From positions 8,184,001 through 8,248,000 of the forward strand of contig NC_059568.1 of assembly GCF_905220415.1 (NCBI RefSeq): 64,000 bases of DNA, written 5' to 3'. Numbering within the stretch: the stretch's first letter is position 1; the number at the start of each line of letters is the position of its first letter. Below the pieces are notes generated by a model. The model had not been told where the DNA came from. It saw only the letters and a list, made by a program, of their open reading frames with translations, and searched no databases. This DNA is from Colias croceus (Eukaryota > Arthropoda > Insecta > Lepidoptera > Pieridae). The translations under genes were made by a program, and so were the position numbers. Below, piece by piece: positions 35,000-45,205 of the stretch.

Positions 35000-36345
35000 A
35001 AGGTTTAAAGACATTTATTCCCGTTATAGAAACGTATGTTGCCGTTCGCCTAACATAATTTGTTCGGATCTTCAGGAGGGCAAGATAGCTAGCTCGTCCA
35101 TTAAGATAGTGGCGATTTGATGTTGAGATTTTAATATTAATTGTATTTATGTTTTTATGTAGCGCTTTGCGGATGAACATACACGTATTATAAAAGTATA
35201 ATTGTTTTAAATTCATTATTTTAGTGTCGTCGTAGATTTTATTTGTAGAAGTTAAAAAAGGATAGTTAAAGATAGTTTTAATGATTTTATTTTGTAAAAT
35301 TTGGGGTGGCGCTAATTTATTTTTGTAAGCACTCCCCCATACCTACTTCTATTAAATACATTAGGTGCGGCTTTACTAAGGTGTTGTAGATGGTGTGGCG
35401 TAATTTATGAGGAATGCAAGAAGTAATATTACGCAGAGATCTAAGAAGTGCTGATAATTTATTTTTAAGGTGGTCGATGTGATAATTCCATTTCAGGGAG
35501 CTGCCGATTCGCAGATCTAGGTTATAATTTTGTTATGAGCTTTGAATTTAGATATATTTATTTTTAGTAGATTGCATTGAAACCATTTATTTAATTCATT
35601 TTGTGCTTGCGCTATCATGTCATGTATAGAGGGACCAAAATAAAACAGACAAGTGTCATCCGCGTAAAGTGTTAGGTGACCTTTAGCTTTAAATCTTGTA
35701 AATTATTAATATAAATTTAAAAAAAGCAATGGGCCTAGAATCGAACCTTGTGGTATGCCATATGTAATTGGTAAGGGAATGCTATCGTGGTTATCTATTT
35801 TAACTATTTGTGATCGATTTTTTAAATATGATTTCTGCTTTACCATTAATGTTAATTTCTTCATTAAAAGTTCGTGAGAAACGGTATCGAAGGCCTTTTG
35901 TAGGTCAATAAACACTCCCAAAACTATATTGTTTGCGTCAATGTTCTGTTTTATTTTAATAGTTAGGTCCATAGTCGCTGACAGAGTGTTACTTTTTGGC
36001 TTAAATTCGTATTGACGCACTGAAATAAAATTAAATAAGTCTAAATATTTTTCTAATCTCGTGTGTAAAATCTTCTCCAATATTTTTGACAATACTGGCA
36101 AAACCGAAATTGGCCTATAGTTACCAGGTTCAAATTTTGAGCCACTCTTATAGATAGGAGTTACCTTCGCTATTTCTAATGAGTCCGGAAAACGTCTTTG
36201 ACTTATGGCTTGGTTAAAACAGTCGCTTAAGCTATGATTTAATTTTTCGTTGATGCATTTAATTGCTTTTGTAGTATTACCATCAAAACCTGTACTACAG
36301 TTTGAATTAAGGTTATTTATAATTATATATTTTTACTAGCTTCGG
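35000..36345 (-). pseudogene. LINE reverse transcriptase remnant, left arm
   Basis: Minus-strand frames encode MPVLSKILEKILHTRLEKYL (36101 downward), VFIDLQKAFDTVSHELL and YGIPQGSILGPLLFLNLY, the RT palm motifs of Jockey/CR1-type non-LTR elements; broken YADD-region sequence follows. Several frameshifts and stops. It starts abruptly after 'ctagcttcggtaggtctgaa', the shared deletion joint. Not functional. Confidence 0.8.
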
Positions 36346-36663
36346 TAGGTCTGAACTTATTAGTGAGGTAATTTTTTTAAATTTCGTAGTTTTCTTTAGA
36401 TTTCCTCTCCTCTGAGTTATAAGATGTCGATTCTGGGAAACCAGCAAAAATTACATTTTTTTCGCGGCTCTTTCTGTCCCGTAGTTCCTTGATTAAGTTT
36501 TAATTCATATGAAGTTGATTTTTAGACGTAAAACCCGATGGGTTGGCTGACTGATTTATTGATTGAAGATTTAATTCCAGTGATTTTATTTTACTCTCAC
36601 CCTGGTTTATCTAGGATTCTAATTGAGAAATTAAGTAGCAGTAATTATCATACATGCTGATGA

Positions 36664-37089
36664 CTAATTAATTTCATTGATTTGATTCGTATTTTGGCGA
36701 ATTAAATTCAAGGATTGTTCGTTGGACGATTTAATTTCGGTAATTTGTGTTTTTACCTCAGAAATGTTTTCATGAATTTTGTTTACTATTTGTTCATTTG
36801 AGCATACATATTTTTCAAGTAATGTACTAATACGGCTCAACTCCGACCGAATATCCTTCATATCATCACTACATCTGCAATCTTGTTCTAGCGGTTGTTT
36901 CCGTTTTCTGTAAGTAATTTGAGTATCAGTTGGCATAGAACTCGTAGAAAACGAACTTAGCTTCGATAGGTCGGGATGCGATCCACCAGCAGTACCCACT
37001 GCACCACTGCTGATTAAACGTGTTGGCGATCTGCGTACACTCATATTTACTCCGCAATGGATAATTTGTGCAGGAATATGAGTCGTCAT
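36664..37089 (-). pseudogene. LINE ORF1 N-terminal fragment, left arm
   Basis: The 141-codon frame starts MTTHIPAQIIHCGVNMSVRR and contains a Ser/Thr-rich section, RKRKQPLEQD, and a long coiled-coil-like helix (DIRSELSRISTLLEKY then IHENISEVKTQITEIKSSNE). This matches the layout of LINE ORF1 nucleic-acid-binding proteins. The RRM-like continuation (LRDRKSREKNVIFAGFPE, seen best in the right arm) follows out of frame. Confidence 0.65.
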
Positions 37090-37732
37090 TTGTTTGACCT
37101 AAATCTAACATTTTAATTATTTTATCAGATTGATATCAGCATCAGGGCAAAGGCGAACGCTATACGTCAATAAATATTATGATAATAATCTTGATATTTA
37201 CTGATGATTCAAGAGGTAGGTTGTTATTTGTAGGATGCATACTACTTGAGAATTATCACCGTCACTGTATGACGAAAGGTTCGTCCAAATATCTATCTTT
37301 TTAGGATTCCGTATTTTTAGTTTCACAACGTTTTCTATAAGTTTCAATTGAATTACGGTCGACTTCTTCAACTTCCATAAAACTCAGGAGATTTTTGCTA
37401 GCCCTAATTTCATATCTCCATGTCAATGTCATGCAAGTGCATATAAATGGAACAGATCAACATACGACTTATGATTTGGTATATAAAACGGAGTCAAGAA
37501 GTGTTTGAGCATTTCAAAATTTGAACCGTTACGAAGTCGAGTTTGTCTAGTCTAGGCGGATTTAGCAATGTATGGAAGGTTAACTAACTATAATATGTTT
37601 GTGTACGGAGCCAACAAATACTGTAGTGTTTACGAAAAATTAATCTACGTTACTTAATATACAGTTTCGTTTTGTCGGATCAAATAAAGCTGTAATTTTG
37701 ATAATATAAATGGATCTGATCAACATACGACT

Positions 37733-37999
37733 TTGGATTTGGTATATAAAACGGACCCAACAAGTGTTTATGGGTTTCTGAATTTCGGCCGTTACGGAGT
37801 CGATTCAGTTCGAGATCTTAGCAATAAAAATGTTGAGTATATCAGTTTCTCTATGAATACGTTTGGCAACATCGCTCAAATATTTGCGCCGTTGCCACTC
37901 CGGGCAAGATCTATGCAACCGAAGTCGAGTAATATCGGGGAAAAGGTGGAGTCAGGAATGCACGGCAGTCGGGCTGGATCAACTTAGTGCCCAAGTTGG

Positions 38000-38035
<36 letters not shown>

Positions 38036-38302
38036 CCAACTTGGGCACTAAGTTGATCCAGCCCGACTGCCGTGCATTGCCGACTCCACCTTTTCCCCCT
38101 TATTACTCGACTCCGGTTGCATAGATCTTGCCCGGAGTGGCAACGGCGCAAATATTTGAGCGATGTTGCCAAACGTATTCATAGAGAAACTGATATACTC
38201 AACATTTTTATTGCTAAGATCTCGAACTGAATCGACTCCGTAACGGCCGAAATTCAGAAACCCATAAACACTTGTTGGCTCCGTTTTATATACCAAATCC
38301 AA
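37733..38302. repeat. Centre of the giant palindrome with mirrored 84-codon frames
   Basis: Two mirrored frames (37733-37987 plus; 38048-38302 minus) encode near-identical 84-residue peptides (MDLVYKT...), separated by the (TA)n centre. They are the 5' leader of the LINE unit; the reading frame is preserved but no domain is recognisable. Repeats of 'gatcaacatacgac' occur nearby. Confidence 0.6.
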
Positions 38303-38610
38303 AGTCGTATGTTGATCAGATCCATTTATATTATCAAAATTACAGCTTTATTTGATCCGAAAAAACGAAACTGTATATTAAGTAACGTAGATTAATTTTT
38401 CGTAATCACTACAGTATTTGTTGGCTCCGTACACAAACATATTATAGTTAGGTATAATGTTCCATACATTGCTAAATCCGCCTAGACTAGACGAACTCGA
38501 TTCAGTAACGGTTCAAATTTTGAAATGCTCAAACACTTCTTGACTCCGTTTTATATACCAAATCATAAGTCGTATGTTGATCTGTTCCATTTATATGCAC
38601 TTGCATGATA

Positions 38611-39705
38611 GTACGGGAGCTAGCAACGTTTAAAAAAAAGTCATTTTAGTATAGTTGGGTTTTTGATATACTGTTTCTCTTGCTATTTCCGTTAGAGTCC
38701 GGGCTGTCTGGCTGGCCGCAGTGGTTGCGTTTATTAGTGCGCATCTTATCTGCACAGGAAAATATCCTTAATTTAAAGTCATTTTTTAACGCGTAATTTT
38801 TAATCTTTTGCCTTTAGATAGATCCATCAGACATAATTTTTTTATTGCAAGACGTTTTTTTCGTTGTAAAATAGGTGCCATACGCAATTTTTATTTCAAA
38901 ATAACTAAAATGTCATCGAAATAAGTGAAATTACATCAACATGAGTCCGCTTAAAAGGTAAGTAATAACTTTATTATTTATATTATATTATCCTTTTTTA
39001 ATACTTATATTGAATAATTAGTAAACTAATATTTTTAATAGATGGTTTCATATTTATTACACTTTTGGGTATAAATATGAATTTGATGATATTTGTATTT
39101 TCTAGTGTTTGATTTTACGCGAGTATTATACATTTTGAAATTAAAGACTTGGGAAAATAATACAATGAATAAATCGCGTTTAAAATCCGTTAAAAAGTCT
39201 TTAATTTCTTGATGATATTTGGTTTTTATCAAGTTTACATTAACGTCCTATTTGAGGTTCGTTGGGAAAAAGGAGGCGATATGGTAGATTGTTGCAAAAA
39301 AACTGTAAATAGTAAAATGAATATTTTATATAGTATAAGTAACACAGTGATTACTTATCCTTCACTGGGACTCATGTTGATGGAATTTCACTTATTTCGA
39401 TGATATTTTAATTATTTTGAAATAAAAATTGCGTCTGGCACCTATTTAACAACGAAAAAAACGTCTTGCAATAAAAAATGTATGTCTAATGGATCTATCT
39501 AAAGGCAAACGATTAAAAATTACGCGTTAAAAAATGACTTTAAATTAAGGATATTTTCCTGTGCAGATAAGATGCGCACTAATAAACGCAACCACTGCGG
39601 CCAGCCAGACAGCCCGGACTGTAACCGAAATAGCAAGAGGAACAGCATATCAAAGAACCAACTATACTAAAATGCTCACTTGTCAACGTTGCTACCTCCT
39701 AGAAT
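38611..39705. mobile_element. 1.1-kb foldback element, copy 2, with empty site
   Basis: Same family as 32433-33516, opposite orientation. It interrupts the right arm of the LINE palindrome; ATGATA occurs on both sides (38605-38610; 39706-39711). The corresponding place in the left arm (about 37430-37440 inverted, 'cttgcatgacattgacatgg') is uninterrupted. Confidence 0.8.
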
Positions 39706-40057
39706 ATGATATTGACATGGGGATATGAAATTAGGGCTAACAAAAAATCTCCTGAGTTTTATGCAATTTGAAGAAGTTGACCGTAATTCAATTGAAACTT
39801 ATAGAAAATGTTGTGAAACTAAAAATACGGAACCCTAAAAAGATAGACATTTACGAACCTTTCGTCATACAGTGACGGTGATAATTCTCAAGTAGTATGC
39901 AATATGCATCCTATAAATAACAACCTACCTCTTGAATCATCAGTAAATATCAAGATAATTATCATAATATTTATTGACATACAGTAGCGTTCGCCTTTGC
40001 CCTGATTCTGATATCAATCTGATAAAATAATTAAAATGTTAGAATTAGGTCAAACAA

Positions 40058-40660
40058 ATGACGACTCATATTCCTGCACAAATTATCCATTGCGGAGTAA
40101 ATATGAGTGTACGCAGATCGCCAACACGTTTAACCAGCAGTGGTGCAGTGGGTACTACCGGTGGATCGCATCCCGATCTATCGAAGCTAAGTTCGTTTTC
40201 TACGAGTTCTACGCCAACTGATACTCAAATTACTTACAGAAAACGGAAACAACCGCTAGAACAAGATTGCAGATTTAGTGATGATATGAAGGATATTCGG
40301 TCGGAGTTGAGCCGTATTAGTAAATTACTTGAAAAATATGTATGCTCAAATGAACAAAATAGTAAACAAAATTCATGAAAACATTTCTGAGGTAAAAACA
40401 CAAATTACCGAAATTAAATCGTCCAACGAACAATCTTTGAATTTAATTCGCCAAAATACGAATCAAATCAATGAAATTAAGTCATGAGCATGTATGATAA
40501 TTACTGAACAAAACACATTACTGAAGAGTACTATTTCTCAATTAGAATCCCAGATAAACCAGGGTGACAGTAAAATAAAATTACTGAAATTAAATCTTCA
40601 ATCAATAAATCAGTCAGTCATGAGCCAACTCATCGGGTTTTACGTCTAAAAATCAACTTC
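40058..40660 (+). pseudogene. LINE ORF1 remnant, right arm
   Basis: Starts MTTHIPAQIIHCGVNMSVRR like the left arm, runs 106 codons, then frameshifts (KYVCSNEQNSKQNS stop) where the left arm continues. Downstream in another frame, 40672-40850 encodes LRDRKSREKNVIFAGFPEL and ITSLISSDLPKPVKIY, the RRM-like part of LINE ORF1 proteins, cut at the shared deletion. Confidence 0.65.
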
Positions 40661-40874
40661 ATATAAATAAAAACTTAATCAAGGAACTACGGGACAGAAA
40701 GAGCCGCGAAAAAAATGTAATTTTTGCTGGTTTCCCAGAATTGACATTTTATAACTCAGAGGAGAGGAAATCTAAAGACAACTACGAAATTTTAAAAATT
40801 ACCTCACTAATAAGTTCAGACCTACCGAAGCCAGTAAAAATATATAATTATAAATAAGCTTAAAAACTTACTTC

Positions 40875-42260
40875 AAACTGTAGTACAGGTCTTGATGGTA
40901 TTACTACAAAAGCAATTAAATGCATCAAAGAAAAATTAAATCATACCATATGCGACTGTTTTAACCAAGCCATAATTCAAAGACGTTTTCCGGACTCGTT
41001 AAAAATAGCGAAGGTAACTCCTATCTATAAGAGTGGCTCAAAATTTGAACCTGGTGACTATAGGCCAATTTCGGTTTTGCCAGTATTGTCAAAAATATTG
41101 GAGAAGATTTTACACACGAGATTAGAAAAATATTTAGACTCATTTAATTTTATTTCAGTGCGTCAATACGGATTTAAGCCAAAAAGTAACACTCTGTCAG
41201 CGACTATGGACCTAACTATTTAAATGAAACAGAACATTGACACAAACAATATAGTTTTGGGAGTGTTTATTGACCTACAAAAGGCCTTCGATACCGTTTC
41301 TCACGAACTTTTAATAAAGAAATTAACATCCATTAACATTAATGGTAAAGCACTAGATATGCTGAAATCATAATATTTAAAAAATCGATAAATATTTCAC
41401 AAAAAGTTAAAATAGATAACCACGATAGTATTCCCTTACCAATTACATGTGGCATACATGGTTCGATTCTAGGCCCATTGCTTTTTTTAATTTATATTAA
41501 TAATTTACAAGATTTAAAGCTAAAGGGTCACCTAACACTTTATGCGGATGACACTTGTCTGTTTTATTTTGTTCCCTCTATACATGACATGATAGCGCAA
41601 GCACAAAATGAATTAAATAAATGGTTTCAATGCAATCTCCTAAAAATAAATATATCTAAATTCAAAGCTCATAACAAAATTATTCCGCCATACGCTCCAT
41701 TTGAAATTAACGGTGTTGTATAAGAACATAAAACCCACGAGAAATAACCTAGATTTGCGAATCGGCAGCTCTCTGAAATGGAATTATCACATCGACCATC
41801 TAAAAAATAAATTATCAGCACTTCTTAGATCTCTGCGTAATATTACTTCTTGCATACCCCATAATTACGCCACACCATCTACAACACGTTAGCAAAGCCG
41901 CACCTAATGTATTTAATAGAAGTATCGGGGAGTGCTTACAAAAATAAATTAGCGCCACTCCAAATTTTACAAAATAAAATCATTAAAACTATCTTTAACT
42001 ATCCTTTTTTAACTTCTACAAATAAAATCTACGACGACACTAAAGTAATGAATTTAAAACAATTATACTTTTATAATACATAAATACAAATATTATAATC
42101 TCAACATCAAATCGCCACTATCCTAATAGACGAGCTAGCTATCTTGCCCTCCTGAAGATCCGAACAAATTATGGAAGGCGAACGGCAACATACGTTTCTA
42201 TAACGGAAATAAATGTCTTTAAACCTTCAAATGGCTAAGGCCGCAAGCGACCAATGGCTG
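40875..42260 (+). pseudogene. LINE reverse transcriptase remnant, right arm
   Basis: Broken frames encode TGLDGITTKAIKCI, PDYRPISVLPVLSK-like text, VFIDLQKAFDTVSHELL, GSILGPLLFLIYINNLQDL and LTLYADDTCLFYF (the YADD catalytic motif, about 41535-41575). At least six frame breaks or stops. The C-terminal connection domain (HLMYLIEVSGSAY, LAPLQILQNKIIKTIFNYP) is recognisable to about 42060. Confidence 0.8.
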
Positions 42261-42511
42261 AGCTCGGTGGGCTCTGATTGGCTCATTTGAATCGGATCAA
42301 CAAGAGCTTAAACGCAAAAAAGGTGGATTTGTATAAAAAGCACGTAATTATTATTATTACTGATGGTGACACTTGTGGCTCCGTTCGGATCCACATACGG
42401 ACGGTGGTGTGGCAATGGATCCACAAATACCAACCGGATCAACAAGTGAAAACGGATCAAATAATTACTAACTATATGGCACGTTTGATCAACATAGTGC
42501 CCATGGAGATA

Positions 42512-42545
<34 letters not shown>

Positions 42546-42548
<3 letters not shown>

Positions 42549-44682
42549 GTCATTATACAAAAATGGGGTAACTCAATGTCACCAGCCAATTTATAAAAAG
42601 TCTTATTATATTTTAATCAAATAACCATCTATTTTAAAACAATAAAGCGTCCTTTACTTGGTCACTCACTTTCACCTCTTTATTTAAAATACAAATTGAT
42701 AAAAAAACAAAATTAATACTTAAATAATCAGTACTTTGGCATGTCACAACTCCGAAAACCAACAATCAAGTGACTATTTTATAAACATTATCATTGATTA
42801 GAGAAAACTTACTAATTCAGGACAATCTTTGATATACATAGTATTATATAGTATAACTTTCATAACGAAATGTTTAACATTTTATTTAAAAAATAAAAAT
42901 AAACTTTGTCATCGTTTTTATTGGTCAGTCCGTTGTGTCTTTTTTAAATTTGAAATTCTCGCTAAATATCTCCAAGTCGATGTCAAATCCCTGTCTAAAT
43001 ATTAATGTTGGTAATGAAGTTACTTGTGCATCCTATATTTTGACGGCCGTCATAACTGTACCAGCGCTAGGGTTGTGTTTGTCCTCTAAATTCGTGCTGC
43101 GCCAGTCAACATTTCAGTCCTATGGTGATTCATTATTTTATTGTTAATCTGATTTTTATTTTCATTCATACATGGTTAACTATGATTTGTAAAAATACAG
43201 TTTGTTGATATTAGAAATAAGGCAAAAAAACATAATTTGTGATTATAATCTCATATTAAGTCCTTTTTTATCAATCCGCTGGCATCAGTCCTATGTCAGA
43301 TATCGCGCCAGTGGACTGACGCGACCCCATAGTACTGATGATTCTATCGTTTTTGAGAACTTTTATCTTGATTGCTATTGGTATAAGCATTCCTATTTGA
43401 TATTTCAGTTTAAAACATCATGCGCCACGCTTAAAGAAACTGAATGTGACTAGGGAAGAAACATTTAAAAAATAGTAGCAAAGAAAAGAGCTATTGAAAC
43501 AAACTACTAATAATTTTATTTAAAAGATCTTATTTTATTTTAATTATTGATTTTGATGCTTTCAGGGCATAGCTTGTTATATTTATTAGATAAATACGTA
43601 TACGTATAATATTGTGAAGTAAAATTACCTCAAAATAACATAAAAGTTAATTAATATAATAACATTATAAAAATGACAAAAGGCTCTTATGAAAACTCAG
43701 ATGAGACTTCCATTCAAGCCTTTGGTTTTTAATTTTATGAAAATTAGTACTTTTAACATAAATAATGTTAGATTTTTAGGGCTCCGAACCTCAAAAGGAA
43801 AAAACAGAACCCTTATAGGATCACTTTGTTGTCCGTTTGTCTGTTAAGACGTTTTTTTGAAGCGCGTGGAGGTATCAATTTGAAATTTATATTGAATACT
43901 CAACATTAAGAACCCTTGGGGCTGTAAAAAAATGAAACTTATAACGCAACGCAATTAAAAGATACCTACATCCGTTAATACTGCAAATTTCCGCAAAATT
44001 AAATATTCGCAAGGGAATAAAAAAATACACAGGATGCTTGCCCTGTATACAGTCTTAAAATATGGTAAAAAGCAACGTCTTATAACACAGATAAAGGAAA
44101 AATTGCTAAAAGTGTAAATTTTAAGTTACAAACATAATAAAAAATAGGTTTGTTAGGAGTCCAACTCGCACTTGGCCGTTTTTTTTGTTTCTATTGTTTG
44201 TGAATTACTTGAAATATTAAGTAAAATTAAGTCAAAGTAGTAAGTTAAGTAAGAGAGTAAGAATATTCACGTTGCGTTAAATGTCAGAAGGCTGTTTTGA
44301 AAATTGAGACATTGTTTTTTCCCAGTATCACAATATGTTATCAATTATCATTTTTAAATGTAACTAAGTGATTTTAATACTTAAAAGACATGTGCCATTA
44401 TTAAAACTGAGAGATTTGTAGTAATTTTCATTGAATTTCTTTAAGAATATTACAAAATTGTGTTTTTTATCAGTACTATGTTAGCCTTGTCAGTCCCCTG
44501 GAGGCCAAATCCAGAAAATTTAAAATATCTCACAATCTACTTAAAAAAGTGGCTGGCCCGATTTGGAACAATATATTCATTAGATTAGCTATTATAAACA
44601 CCCTAATTTGTAATAATCTGATATAAAAAATATAGTAAACAAAATATCCTTAAAAGTTACCCCATTTTTGTATAATCACCCA
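42546..44682. mobile_element. 2.1-kb TIR element inserted in the palindrome's terminal (TA)n
   Basis: 'tgggtcattatacaaaaatg' at 42546 and its inverse ending at 44682 form TIRs of about 27 bp (one mismatch), with TA on both sides. The interior has two short plus-strand frames (42935-43147, 43202-43453) without recognisable domains and a Lepidoptera repeat at 43779-44183. TA duplication suggests Tc1/mariner-type mobilisation. Confidence 0.7.
43779..44183 (-). repeat. Lepidoptera interspersed repeat (accggccaagtgcgagt family)
   Basis: 'agggctccgaacctcaaaag' to 'gagtccaactcgcacttggc' is the reverse orientation of the repeat at 4199-4438, here longer. Non-coding. Confidence 0.65.
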
Positions 44683-45205
44683 TATATATATTATATGCAT
44701 TATATGTTATATGTATGTACAATGTGAAATTTCATAGAAAGAGGTACACATATACTTACTTTTTCCACATTAATAATAATGAGCAATGTTGCCAGACGAA
44801 ACAAAAAATAAAATAAAAATATGTTACGTTTATAAAAAAAAACTCGTTATTTTTACAAACAAAAAATGTTCAAAATACGGTTTTCTCGAAAATTTGTTGC
44901 ATCGCTGGTTAATTCTAATATAATAGATACCTATTTATGTTCTAGGTAATATATAATAATATAATATGTACACACTACATAAAGTCATATCAATTTATTA
45001 ATAATTAAGTCCTACTTTTGTAGATTACATTCAAAATATGATATTTACACTATAGTAAATCTATAATAATAAATGCATATCATATGTTTACACCACAAGT
45101 ACATTCTTAATTCATATAATATCGTTTCGTTTATCACAAATGTTTTATATTATATTTTCTAAGCACCGATGTCTGCTGATTTGGCACCTGTATTAGCAGC
45201 AACTC

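Larger units (their letters stand above)
34700..42535. mobile_element. ~7.8-kb inverted dimer of an internally deleted LINE
   Basis: Left arm 34700-38003 and right arm 38033-42535 are inverted copies around a (TA)n centre (38004-38032); (TA)n also bounds both outer ends. The right arm is longer only because a 1.1-kb foldback sits in it (38611-39705). Unit ends are related: inner 'gatcaacttagtgcccaagt' and outer 'gatcaacatagtgcccatgg'. Each arm carries ORF1-like and reverse transcriptase remnants and the same internal deletion where the rest of ORF1 and the endonuclease should be. Arms differ by scattered substitutions and indels. Confidence 0.85.

Noticed and set aside
34700..42535. Large inverted repeat as an assembly or haplotype artefact
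   Set aside because: The arms differ by scattered substitutions, indels and one transposon insertion with a target duplication, which a mirrored-assembly error would not create. Read support still cannot be examined here.
42308..42589. Minus-strand frame with IYIYIYIY
   Set aside because: It is a translation of the (TA)n microsatellite, not a gene.
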